Source: Bradyrhizobium nitroreducens (lineage in GTDB: Bacteria > Pseudomonadota > Alphaproteobacteria > Rhizobiales > Xanthobacteraceae). From it: 64,000 bases of DNA. The position numbers were made by a program, and so were the translations under genes. Where the stretch lies: NCBI RefSeq assembly GCF_002776695.1, contig NZ_LFJC01000003.1:5833835-5897834 (forward strand). The letters run 5' to 3'. Shown one piece after another: positions 42,383-50,671 of this stretch. The notes beneath the pieces were generated by a model, which saw nothing but the letters and a program-made list of their open reading frames with translations, was not told the origin of the DNA and did not search any database. Position 1 is the stretch's first letter; every line of letters begins with the position of its first letter.

Positions 42383-43057
42383 TTGGTCGAGACGCGCGAA
42401 CTCAAGCTCGACATCGGGCGTATCGGCACGGTATCGGCGATCCTGACGCGGCCGGACCATGCGCGCGCCTGCTACGTGCTGGCGCACGGTGCCGGGGCCG
42501 ATATGCGGCATTCCTTCATGGAGAGGGTCGCGGGCGGCCTCGCGAGCCGCGGCATCGCGACGTTCCGCTTCAATTTTCCCTACATGGAAGAGAAAAAGGG
42601 CCGTCCCGACCAGCCGGCCGTCGCCCACGCCGCCATCCGCGCGGCGGTCGCGGGGGCGGCGCGGCTGTGTCCCGGGGTGATGCTGCTCGCGGGCGGCAAA
42701 TCCTTCGGGGGGCGCATGACCTCGCAAGCGCAGTCCAAGGCGCCGCTGCCTGATGTGAGGGGCCTCGCCTTCCTCGGTTTCCCCCTCCATGCCGCCAAGA
42801 GGCCGTCGTCCGAGCGCGCCGAGCACCTCGCCGGCATCGGCATCCCCATGCTGTTCCTGCAAGGCACCCGCGATGAGCTTGCCGATCTCGGCCATCTCAG
42901 GCCCGTCATCGCATCGCTCGGGGCGAAGGCGACGCTGCATGAAGTCGAAGGCGGCGATCATTCATTCGCAGTGCTGAAAAAATCCGGCCGGACGAATGAC
43001 GAGGCGCTGACCGAGGTGCTCGACACGCTCGCGGCCTGGATTGACCAGCTCGTCTGA
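42383..43057 (+). CDS. Alpha/beta hydrolase (KANL3/TEX30-like)
   Basis: A 224-residue alpha/beta hydrolase. The nucleophile elbow is LLAGGKSFGGRMTS (Ser between Lys and Phe), the acid is in LFLQGTRDELADL and the histidine in VEGGDHSFAVLKK, giving a full catalytic triad. AHGAGADMRHSFME is the oxyanion region. The family hydrolyses esters, but bacterial members have no defined substrate. The only in-frame early start is TTG 42383; the protein is otherwise family length. Confidence 0.82.
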   Translation: MVETRELKLDIGRIGTVSAILTRPDHARACYVLAHGAGADMRHSFMERVAGGLASRGIATFRFNFPYMEEKKGRPDQPAVAHAAIRAAVAGAARLCPGVMLLAGGKSFGGRMTSQAQSKAPLPDVRGLAFLGFPLHAAKRPSSERAEHLAGIGIPMLFLQGTRDELADLGHLRPVIASLGAKATLHEVEGGDHSFAVLKKSGRTNDEALTEVLDTLAAWIDQLV

Positions 43058-43060
43058 GTT

Positions 43061-44035
43061 TCACGCCGAGTAAAGTCCCTTGTCCCGCGCCTTCTGGATC
43101 GCGAGCGCGGCGATGAGGTCGAGTGTCGGCGTCGACAGGCCGGCGGTGCGCGCGAAGGCGGCGGGCGCTTTCACCAGGACGTCGATTTCCATGGCGCGGC
43201 CGAGCTCGTAATCCTGCAGCAGCGAGGGCTTGTGGTTCGGAGCTGGCCCGCTGCGCGTGACGCGCTTGACCTCGGGAATGAAGTGCTGGGCGATGTCGTT
43301 GGCCTCGTTCAGCATGCGCGGAATGACATCGGCAAAGGCCGGGTCGTCGCGCACGCCGCGCGCGGTCTGGCCGGTCAGCAGGCACAGCACCGAGAGCGAC
43401 ATGTTGGTCAGCAGCTTTGACCAGATCGCCTCGCGAATCTCGGCCACCGGGGGCGATTCCAGCCGCGCGTCGTTGAAGACATTCCGCAGTCTTGTGATGC
43501 GCTCGCAATTGCGGTCGTCGCATTCGCCGATCAGGAGGCGGTTGCGGTCCGGGGTGAGGTTGTGCACGACGCCGGGCGCGGTGACCTCGTTGGAGGAGAA
43601 GACGACGCCGCCGATGATCCGCTCCTTCGGAATGCAGGCGCGCAGGCGCCCGCCGGGGTCGAGGAAAGATATATCCGGCGGCGTCGGATGCCGCGGCGGC
43701 AGGCCGATCCCGTACCACCAGGGAATGCCGTTCTGGGCGAACACGATGGCGGTATCGTCCTGCAGCAGCGGCTTGATGCTCGAGACCAGCCCCGTCAATG
43801 CGGTCGCCTTCAGCGTCGAGATCACCACATCCTGCGGGCCGAGCTGGGCCGGATCACCCGACGCGTTCACCTTGGCGCTGACCTCGGAATCGCCGACCCG
43901 CAGCTTGAGGCCGCCTGCGCGCGCGGCTTCCAGATGCGCGCCCCGCATCACGCATGAAACGTCGTGGCCGGCCCGCGCCAGCCGCACCGCAATGTGGCTG
44001 CCGACGGCGCCCGCGCCGAAAATGCAGATGCGCAT
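43061..44035 (-). CDS. 2-dehydropantoate 2-reductase-like oxidoreductase
   Basis: A 324-residue homologue of ketopantoate reductase. ICIFGAGAVGSHIAVRLARA binds NADPH and the C-terminal helical domain includes SGPAPNHKPSLLQDYELGRA with its lysine. The two reductases in this window are diverged in length and context, so at least one is unlikely to make pantoate. ATG 44035 is preceded by GGACGGAATC. It is convergent with the hydrolase gene and divergent from the crotonase at 44190. Confidence 0.82.
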   Translation of the reverse strand: MRICIFGAGAVGSHIAVRLARAGHDVSCVMRGAHLEAARAGGLKLRVGDSEVSAKVNASGDPAQLGPQDVVISTLKATALTGLVSSIKPLLQDDTAIVFAQNGIPWWYGIGLPPRHPTPPDISFLDPGGRLRACIPKERIIGGVVFSSNEVTAPGVVHNLTPDRNRLLIGECDDRNCERITRLRNVFNDARLESPPVAEIREAIWSKLLTNMSLSVLCLLTGQTARGVRDDPAFADVIPRMLNEANDIAQHFIPEVKRVTRSGPAPNHKPSLLQDYELGRAMEIDVLVKAPAAFARTAGLSTPTLDLIAALAIQKARDKGLYSA

Positions 44036-44189
44036 GATGATTCCGTCCTGTCCCTTGGTGCCATCGGGGCGGCAGCATGACACAAGCCGCCATGCGATGG
44101 GCGCGACCGCCCCACGCTGGAAAGATATGGATCGGAATGCGTCCTCTCGGCCATAGTGCGCGCCAAGCAAAGAACCGGAGGGATCGCCG

Positions 44190-44993
44190 ATGACTGCCAG
44201 CCCTGTTCTGTGGAGCCTCGATGAACGCGGGGTTGCGACCGTCACGTTGAACCGGCCGGAGGTCAACAACGCCTATGACGGCGCCCTGATATCAGGCGTG
44301 CTCGCCGCGATGGACGATCTGGCCAAGAAGCCGAACCTGCGCGTCGTCGTGCTGAGGGGGAACGGCAAGCACTTTCAGGCCGGCGCCGACCTCAAATGGA
44401 TCAACGGCGTGCGGCCGCAATCGGCGGAGGCCAACGAGGCCGCCTCGCGCGCGACCTTCGAGGCGGTGCAGCGGCTCAACACGCTGCCGATCCCGACCGT
44501 CGCCCTGGTGCAAGGCGGCTGCTTCGGCGGCGGCACCGGCGTGATCGCGGCCTGCGATGTCGTGATCGCCGCGGACAACGCCCTGTTCTCGATCACCGAG
44601 GTACGCTGGGGCCTGACGGCGGCCATCATCATCCCGCAGCTCTGCGACGCCATCGGCGTCCGTCAGGTCCGCCGCTACGCGCTGACCGGCGAACGCTTCG
44701 GCGCCGAGGACGCCCGCCGCATCGGCCTCGTCCACGACGTGGTGCCGCTCGCCGATCTGGAGGCTGCCGGTGCCAAGGTCGTCGAGCAGTTGCTCGCCAA
44801 CGGACCCCACGCGATGGCCGAGACCAAGAAGCTCGCGCTGGAAAGCTCGTTCGGAGGCATGGCGGTGGACGATGCCGCCTACACCCGCCTCGTGCAGCTG
44901 CATTCGCTCAAGCGCCAGAGCGCGGAGGCAGCGGAAGGATTAGCGTCGTTCGCCGAGAAACGGGCGGGGAATTGGGGCGGCGGGAAAGGCTGA
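44190..44993 (+). CDS. Enoyl-CoA hydratase, methylglutaconyl/isohexenylglutaconyl-CoA-hydratase-like
   Basis: A 267-residue crotonase. FQAGADLKWINGVRP is the first oxyanion segment and LVQGGCFGGGTGVIAACDVV the second; FSITEVRWGLTAAIIIPQL keeps one catalytic glutamate, and RRYALTGERFGAEDARRIGL follows. This pattern is the LiuC/AtuE-like branch (methylglutaconyl-CoA or isohexenylglutaconyl-CoA hydratase), used for leucine or acyclic terpene breakdown. No biotin carboxylase genes for those routes are in the window, so the substrate stays open. Confidence 0.85.
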   Translation: MTASPVLWSLDERGVATVTLNRPEVNNAYDGALISGVLAAMDDLAKKPNLRVVVLRGNGKHFQAGADLKWINGVRPQSAEANEAASRATFEAVQRLNTLPIPTVALVQGGCFGGGTGVIAACDVVIAADNALFSITEVRWGLTAAIIIPQLCDAIGVRQVRRYALTGERFGAEDARRIGLVHDVVPLADLEAAGAKVVEQLLANGPHAMAETKKLALESSFGGMAVDDAAYTRLVQLHSLKRQSAEAAEGLASFAEKRAGNWGGGKG

Positions 44994-44996
44994 TCG

Positions 44997-45269
44997 TCAG
45001 CAGCCGCGGCAGATGTTGTTGATGCTGCGATAGACCGCCTCGTCCTCCTGCCGCATCTGGCGCAGCGTTTCGAGAGTCTGGCCGTCGCCGGCCGGTGCAG
45101 CAGGTCTGCGCTTTGCCGCGAGTTCTTCCTCCTGCCGCTTGTAGCAGGCCTCGCGATCGGGCTTGGCCTGGATGAAGCGGCAGTTCTGCTCGACGGCTGC
45201 GGCGGGCGTGGCCGGGATTGCGAGAGCGATCAGGGCGGTGAATGCGTATTTCACAAAGGTCGAATCCAT
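44997..45269 (-). CDS. Small exported protein of unknown function
   Basis: A 90-residue protein with a signal peptide (ALIALAIPATPAAA), then NCRFIQAKPDREACYKRQEE and a Cys-containing end (NNICRGC). Four cysteines could form two disulfides. Proteins of this kind are common in Bradyrhizobium and I know no function. Its stop lies 3 nt from the crotonase stop (convergent). The promoter side carries a palindromic repeat. Confidence 0.7.
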   Translation of the reverse strand: MDSTFVKYAFTALIALAIPATPAAAVEQNCRFIQAKPDREACYKRQEEELAAKRRPAAPAGDGQTLETLRQMRQEDEAVYRSINNICRGC

Positions 45270-45322
45270 GGTGCCCTTCTGTCAGGTTCGCGATTCCCGA
45301 GCAACCGTCTTGTGGCAGGCCT

Positions 45323-45427
45323 GTAGCCCGGATGGAGCGAAGCGTAATCCGGGGCCGGCCAACCTCATCGTCCGACTGTCCCCGCGCGGCACGAAACCCG
45401 GATTGCGCTTCGCTCCATCCGGGCTAC
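45323..45427. repeat. Intergenic palindromic repeat, family E
   Basis: GTAGCCCGGATGGAGCGAAG at the left mirrors CTTCGCTCCATCCGGGCTAC at the right. It lies between a small secreted-protein gene and a LysR gene. Confidence 0.82.
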
Positions 45428-45449
45428 GGCACCGCATATTGGGCGCTCT

Positions 45450-46334
45450 CTACAGCGACGGCGCCAGTGACGTTTTCAGCAGGGTCAACAGCGCCTGCAC
45501 CGCGGCGGCATTGCGCCGCCGCTCGGGCACGGCGGCCTTCACCCACAATTCCGGAATCGGAAAGTCCCGGAGCACCGGCTTCAGCGTGCCGTCGCGCAAG
45601 GCATCGGCCACGAGATAATGCGAGAGCAGCGCGATGCCGTTGCCGGCGATGGCGCTGCGCGCCAGCACGTGTCCTTCGTTGGAGGAGAGCAGCGGGCTGA
45701 CCTGGATGCTGATGCGACCGCGCGGACCGTCGAAGATCCATTCGGGTCCCGTCGGCAGAAAGCTGAGGCAGCGATGCTCGACGAGATCGCGCGGATGCTT
45801 TGGCGTGCCGTGCTTCTTCAAATAGGCCGGCGAGGCACAGAGCAGGCGCTTCAGCGCGCATAGCGGCTCGTCGACCACGCCGCCGAAGGAATGCGGGAAG
45901 GCGCCGATGGCGATGTCAAAACCTTCGGTGACGGGATCGACCGGGCGATCGATCAGCACGATATCGAGCTTCAGCCGCGGGTTCTGGGTCTGGAACGCGC
46001 TGAAGGCATCGGCGAGCCGCGCCACCGTCAGCGAGGTCGGTGCCTTGATGCGCAGATGATCGACGAGATCGTGGCCCTTCTCGCCCATGCGCGAGAGCAG
46101 GTCGGCGGCATCGGTCACGACGCCGCGCGCGCGATGCACGTAGCGTTGGCCGGCCTCGGTGAGACGCAATTGCCGGGTCGACCGGTGAAACAGCGGCGTG
46201 CCGATCCGCGCCTCCAGCTGCGTGACGCGTTTTGCTACCACCGAGGTCGAGACATTCAGCCTGCGTGCCGCGGCGGAGAAGCCGGACGCATCGGCCGTGG
46301 CGAGGAAGGCCTGCAGGTTCACGAGGATGTCCAT
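45450..46334 (-). CDS. LysR-family transcriptional regulator
   Basis: A 294-residue LysR regulator. The DNA-binding domain includes SAAARRLNVSTSVVAKRVTQ and LEARIGTPLFHRSTRQLRLT; the effector domain starts near residue 90 (IKAPTSLTVARLADAFSAF). It resembles the CrgA/DmlR subgroup. It is divergent from the FAD oxidoreductase and ABC importer genes (111 nt between starts), its probable targets. Confidence 0.9.
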   Translation of the reverse strand: MDILVNLQAFLATADASGFSAAARRLNVSTSVVAKRVTQLEARIGTPLFHRSTRQLRLTEAGQRYVHRARGVVTDAADLLSRMGEKGHDLVDHLRIKAPTSLTVARLADAFSAFQTQNPRLKLDIVLIDRPVDPVTEGFDIAIGAFPHSFGGVVDEPLCALKRLLCASPAYLKKHGTPKHPRDLVEHRCLSFLPTGPEWIFDGPRGRISIQVSPLLSSNEGHVLARSAIAGNGIALLSHYLVADALRDGTLKPVLRDFPIPELWVKAAVPERRRNAAAVQALLTLLKTSLAPSL

Positions 46335-46445
46335 GTCGACCTTTCTCGATTCGCGAAAGCTGATCGCGTATTTTGGTGGATTGTAGCCCCTCTCGCGTTA
46401 ATTCATAGTCGAGCTCAAGCAAGAGATTTTGGGAAGGGACGCGCC

Positions 46446-47813
46446 ATGCGGGCCACGACGATCGACGAACCGGCACGGAAGGTGCCGCTCTATGGCGAAT
46501 ATGAAGTCGTCGTGCTCGGCGGCGGCCCGGCCGGCATCGTGGCGGCGGCTTCGAGCGCGCAAGCAGGGCGCAAGACGCTACTGATCGAGCGCTACGGCTT
46601 CCTCGGCGGCATGGGCACCGCGGCTGGCGTCACCAATTTCTGCGGCCTGCATGGCAACGTCCATGGCGAGCACCGGCGGCTGGTGCAAGGCATGGCGTCC
46701 GAGCTGCTGGCGCGGATCGATCATTTGAACGGTCTCAACACGCCGCATCTGATCCTCGGAAAGGTGTTCGCCCAGGCCTATGACACCGCCGCCTACAAGA
46801 TCGCGGCCGATCAGCTGCTCGCCAGCCACAAGGTGCACATCCTGTTTCACGCGCTCGGTGCCGGCGTGGTGATGGGCGACAACAGCCGCATCGATGCGCT
46901 GCTGGTCGAGACCAAGGCCGGCCGCCAGGCGGTGCGTGCGGAGATCTTCATCGACTGCTCCGGAGACGGCGATCTCGCCGTCTGGGCCGGGGCGCCGTTC
47001 GAGATCGGCGACGCGCACGGCCATCCGCTGTATCCCTCCATGATGCTCCGCCTCAACGGCATCGACCCTGACAAGGCCGGTGATGCCTGGCGGACCATTC
47101 CGCAATTGATGGAGAGAGCCGCGGCCGCCGGCACCCACACATTCCCGCGGAAAAGCGCGATCGTGCGGCCGCAAAAGTCCGGCATCGAGTGGCGGGTGAA
47201 TTTCACGCAAGTGGCGCGCGAGGACGGCAACGCCATCAACGGCGTCGAGCCTGACGATCTCACCCGCGGCGAGATCGAAGGCCGCAAGCAGGCGCTCGCG
47301 GCGTACGAGTTCTTGCGCAGCACCGTGCCCGGCTTTGAAAAATCCTACATCGTCGATTTGCCGCCGCAACTCGGCATCCGCGAGACCCGCCGCATCACCG
47401 GCGGCTATCAGCTCAGCGGCGAGGACGTGCTCGGCTGCGCCTCGTTCGAGGATTCCATCGGCGTCAACGGCTGGCCGATCGAGGCCCATGTTCCCGGCGA
47501 CGTCGTCTTCACCTTCCCGCCGATCCCGGAATCGCGCGGCTTCAACGAGCTGCCCTACCGGATGCTGGTCCCGGAAGGCGTCGACAATCTCCTGGTCGCC
47601 GGCCGCTGCGCCTCGATGACCCATGAGGGCCAGTCGGCGGCACGGGTTTCCGGTGCCTGTTTCGTGATGGGCGAGGCTGCCGGTTCCGCCGCCGCGCTGG
47701 CGCTCTCCGGAAACCGGATCCCGCGCGAAATCCCCATTGAAAAGTTGCAGGAAACGTTGAAACAACAGGGCGCCTTCATCGGGCGCGACCAGACGGTGCC
47801 CGAAGGATTGTGA
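46446..47813 (+). CDS. FAD-dependent oxidoreductase (FAD_oxidored family)
   Basis: A 455-residue flavoprotein. VVVLGGGPAGIVAAASSAQA binds FAD, GRKTLLIERYGFLGGMGTAA is typical of the FAD_oxidored/PF12831-like family, and IFIDCSGDGDLAVWAG and NLLVAGRCASMTHEGQSAAR complete the FAD site. The substrate is not known. ATG 46446 follows GGGAAGGGAC; the extension upstream is antisense to the LysR gene. It is the first gene of a possible four-gene operon with an ABC importer, so it may act on the imported compound. Confidence 0.85.
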   Translation: MRATTIDEPARKVPLYGEYEVVVLGGGPAGIVAAASSAQAGRKTLLIERYGFLGGMGTAAGVTNFCGLHGNVHGEHRRLVQGMASELLARIDHLNGLNTPHLILGKVFAQAYDTAAYKIAADQLLASHKVHILFHALGAGVVMGDNSRIDALLVETKAGRQAVRAEIFIDCSGDGDLAVWAGAPFEIGDAHGHPLYPSMMLRLNGIDPDKAGDAWRTIPQLMERAAAAGTHTFPRKSAIVRPQKSGIEWRVNFTQVAREDGNAINGVEPDDLTRGEIEGRKQALAAYEFLRSTVPGFEKSYIVDLPPQLGIRETRRITGGYQLSGEDVLGCASFEDSIGVNGWPIEAHVPGDVVFTFPPIPESRGFNELPYRMLVPEGVDNLLVAGRCASMTHEGQSAARVSGACFVMGEAAGSAAALALSGNRIPREIPIEKLQETLKQQGAFIGRDQTVPEGL

Positions 47814-47845
47814 CGGGCTGCAATAAGCGACGGCGGAGGAACGGG

Positions 47846-48850
47846 ATGATCGGGATGGTGCGGCTCGCACTTGCGGGCCTGGTGGCGATCACGGCGATGG
47901 GCACGGCGCGGGCCGAGGACGCGCTGAAGGCCAGGATCGGCGTGCTGCGCCTGTCCTCCTCCGCGCCGGTCTTCATTGCGCAGGACAAGGGCTATTTCCG
48001 CGAGGCCGGTCTCGACGTCGAGCTGAAATTCTTCGATGCGGCGCAGCCGATCGCGGTCGCCACCACCTCGGGCGACGTCGATTTCGGCATCACCGCCTTC
48101 ACCGCCGGTCTCTACAATCTCGCCGGCAAGGGCACGCTGAAGGTGATCGGCGGCATGAGCCGCGAGAAGGCCGGCTATCCCCTGATCGGCTATTTCGCCA
48201 GCAACAACGCCTATGCGGCCGGGCTGAAGACGCCCAAGGACCTCGCCGGCAAGCGCGTGGCGATGACGCAGGTCGGCTCCTCCTTTCACTACTCGCTCGG
48301 TCTGCTCGCCGACAAATACGGCTTCAAGCTTTCGGACGTGAAGATCGTGCCGCTGCAGTCGCTGTCGAATGCGGCGGCCGCGCTGAAGGGCGAGACCGTC
48401 GATGCGGCGCTGCTGCCGATCTCCACCGCGCGAAAGCTGATGGATGAGGGCGGCGCGAAGTTCCTGGGCTGGGTCGGCGACGAGACGCCGTGGCAGCTGG
48501 GTGCGGTGTTCGCGTCGCCGAAGACGCTGACCAACAAGGCGCTGGTGACGAAGCTGCTCGGTGCGCTCGCCAAGGCCGACCGCGAATATCACGACGTCAT
48601 CCTCGCCGCGATGAAGGACGGCGTTGCGCCGATCAACGACAAGACCAAGCCGCTCCTGGAGATCATCGCAAAATACACCAACCTCCCGGTCGAGCAGGTG
48701 GTCGGTAATTGCGCCTATATCGATCCCGACGGCAAGCTCGACGTGAAGAACGTCGACAACCAGATCAAATGGCTGCAGGAGCAGGGCTTCGCCGACAAGG
48801 GCTTTGATGCCGAGGCGATCATCGCCAAGGACTACGTGAAGGCGGATTGA
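47846..48850 (+). CDS. ABC substrate-binding protein, SsuA/NMT1-like
   Basis: A 334-residue periplasmic protein. A signal peptide (LAGLVAITAMGTARA) is followed by KARIGVLRLSSSAPVFIAQD and KGYFREAGLDVELKFF, the opening of nitrate/sulfonate/thiamine-precursor binding proteins. The ligand is unknown. ATG 47846 follows GGAGGA. It is 32 nt after the oxidoreductase and precedes the ATPase and permease, with a hairpin between. Confidence 0.88.
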   Translation: MIGMVRLALAGLVAITAMGTARAEDALKARIGVLRLSSSAPVFIAQDKGYFREAGLDVELKFFDAAQPIAVATTSGDVDFGITAFTAGLYNLAGKGTLKVIGGMSREKAGYPLIGYFASNNAYAAGLKTPKDLAGKRVAMTQVGSSFHYSLGLLADKYGFKLSDVKIVPLQSLSNAAAALKGETVDAALLPISTARKLMDEGGAKFLGWVGDETPWQLGAVFASPKTLTNKALVTKLLGALAKADREYHDVILAAMKDGVAPINDKTKPLLEIIAKYTNLPVEQVVGNCAYIDPDGKLDVKNVDNQIKWLQEQGFADKGFDAEAIIAKDYVKAD

Positions 48851-48885
48851 TGCTGACGATGGAGCCTCTCGCGGCGAGTGATCTG

Positions 48886-48911
48886 CCACCCTGCCCTCCA
48901 GGGGAGGGTGG
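48886..48911. repeat. Short hairpin within the ABC operon (family D remnant)
   Basis: CCACCCTGCCCTCC and AGGGGAGGGTGG form a compact hairpin (one mismatch). It lies between the binding protein and ATPase genes and resembles the arms of the large repeat at 60953. It may slow RNA decay or transcription into the ATPase gene. Confidence 0.55.
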
Positions 48912-48929
48912 ACAAACGGTGCGCGCCGC

Positions 48930-49703
48930 ATGGACCTGATCGCCAGCCACATCTCCCACCGCTTCGGTGATCTCGCCGTGCTGGACGACGTCTCCTTCAC
49001 CGTCGGCGCCGGCGAGGTGGTGGCGATCGTGGGTCCCTCGGGCTGCGGCAAGAGCACGCTGCTGTCCATACTAGGTGGCCTCCTGCAGCCGACCTCTGGC
49101 GCGCCCGAGCTGCGCGGAGCGCCGCCGGCGGACAGCCTCAATCCGCTCACTTTCGTGTTCCAGGATTTTGCGCTGCTGCCCTGGGCCACGGTGGAGGAGA
49201 ACGTCGAATTCCCGCTGCTGCACACCCAGCTCTCGGCCGCTCAGCGCCGCGCGCTGGTCGAGGACGCCCTGCGTCGCACCGGTCTGACCGATTTCCGCAA
49301 GACCTATCCCAAGCAGCTCTCCGGCGGCATGCGCCAGCGCGTCGGCATTTCGCGCGCGCTCGCGGTCAAGCCTGCGATCCTGCTGATGGACGAGCCGCTC
49401 TCGGCGCTGGATTCGCAGACGCGCGAGCTCCTGATGGAGGATTTCGTTCGCCTGCTCGCCGATGGAGGCATGGGTGCGGTCTATGTAACTCATAATCTCG
49501 AAGAGGCCGCGCGGCTTGCCGACCGCATCGTCGTGCTGTCGCGCCGGCCCGGCCGCATCCGCGAGGTCGTCGCCGTGCCGATGACGCGCGCCGAACGCGG
49601 CGAGACGGCGGCGCGCGAAAAGCTGCTGGCGCTGCAGAACCAGATCTGGTCGCTGATCCGCAACGAGGCGATCGATGCCGAGCGCGAGGTCCAGCATGCT
49701 TGA
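48930..49703 (+). CDS. ABC transporter ATPase (SsuB/TauB type)
   Basis: A 257-residue ATPase. VAIVGPSGCGKSTLLSILGG is the Walker A, LSGGMRQRVGISRALAV the signature and AILLMDEPLSALDSQTRELL the Walker B, with the Q-loop LTFVFQDFALLPWATV. It energises the importer with the neighbouring permease. It overlaps the permease by 8 nt. Confidence 0.93.
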   Translation: MDLIASHISHRFGDLAVLDDVSFTVGAGEVVAIVGPSGCGKSTLLSILGGLLQPTSGAPELRGAPPADSLNPLTFVFQDFALLPWATVEENVEFPLLHTQLSAAQRRALVEDALRRTGLTDFRKTYPKQLSGGMRQRVGISRALAVKPAILLMDEPLSALDSQTRELLMEDFVRLLADGGMGAVYVTHNLEEAARLADRIVVLSRRPGRIREVVAVPMTRAERGETAAREKLLALQNQIWSLIRNEAIDAEREVQHA

Positions 49704-50520
49704 TCGCGCGGCAACGGACATGGCGTCCAAGAACGAGACGACGCGTCGCGTCCGCTTTCGTGGCGCCGGCTTCGTACCGGCGTCGAGCCGATATGGCGGC
49801 TGGGTCGCGCTCGCCTTGGTGATCGCGATCTGGCAGGCGGCGGGCAGTGCTGGTCTCGTCAATGCGCTGTTTCTGCCGACGCCCGCTGCCATCGTCCGCG
49901 CGATCTACCAACTCGCGGTCTCCGGCGCGCTCTGGCAGCATCTCTCGGCCTCGCTGTTGCGCATCGGCGTCGGCTGGCTGCTCGGGACGGGAGCCGGCGT
50001 CGTCGTCGGCTTCGCCATCGGCCTGTCGCGGCTGGCGCGCAGCATCGGCATCACCTTCATCTCGGCGCTGTTCCCGATCCCGAAGATCGCGCTGCTGCCG
50101 CTGCTCATCCTCTGGCTCGGCATCGGCGAAGAGCCGAAGATCGCGACCATCGCGCTCGGGGTGTTCTTCTCCACCGCGATTTCGGTCTATAGCGGCGTCG
50201 ATGCGGTGCCGCGCAATCTCATTCGCATGGCGCAAAGCTTCAACGTTCCCTTTGCGACCATCGTGCGCAAGGTGATCTGGCCGGGCGCGCTGCCGGCGAT
50301 CCTCGCGGGTTTCCGCATCACGGCCTCGGTGGCGCTGCTGCTCGTCGTCAGCGCCGAGATGATCGGCGCGCAATACGGCATCGGCGCCTTCGTGTTGCAG
50401 GCCGGCAATCTGATGCAGACGGATCAGCTGCTCGCGGGCGTGGTGATCCTGTCGGTGTTCGGGCTTGCGGTCGGCAAGGTGATCGGCTGGCTGGAGATGA
50501 GGCTGTTGCACTGGCGGTAG
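49696..50520 (+). CDS. ABC transporter permease (SsuC/TauC type)
   Basis: A 274-residue permease with six membrane helices. The coupling region (RMAQSFNVPFATIVRKVIWP then GALPAILAGFRITASVA) matches the EAA loop of sulfonate/nitrate permeases. The start ATG 49696 lies within the ATPase end. No further component follows; a palindromic repeat is next. Confidence 0.92.
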   Translation: MLDRAATDMASKNETTRRVRFRGAGFVPASSRYGGWVALALVIAIWQAAGSAGLVNALFLPTPAAIVRAIYQLAVSGALWQHLSASLLRIGVGWLLGTGAGVVVGFAIGLSRLARSIGITFISALFPIPKIALLPLLILWLGIGEEPKIATIALGVFFSTAISVYSGVDAVPRNLIRMAQSFNVPFATIVRKVIWPGALPAILAGFRITASVALLLVVSAEMIGAQYGIGAFVLQAGNLMQTDQLLAGVVILSVFGLAVGKVIGWLEMRLLHWR

Positions 50521-50568
50521 CGCGAACGCAAAGATGATGAGGACGCAGGCGAGCGCCAAAAATCAGGT

Positions 50569-50653
50569 CGTCATGCCCGGGCTTGACCCGGGCATCCACG
50601 TCTTTCCTCGGGCGCAGTGGCACGTGGATGGCCGGGTCAAGCCCGGCCATAAC
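50569..50653. repeat. Intergenic palindromic repeat, family H
   Basis: CGTCATGCCCGGGCTTGACC, then ATCCACGT, mirrors ACGTGGAT and GGTCAAGCCCGGCCATAACG. It separates the convergent permease and gentisate dioxygenase genes. Confidence 0.8.
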
Positions 50654-50671
50654 GGAGGATAGGGCGACGCT

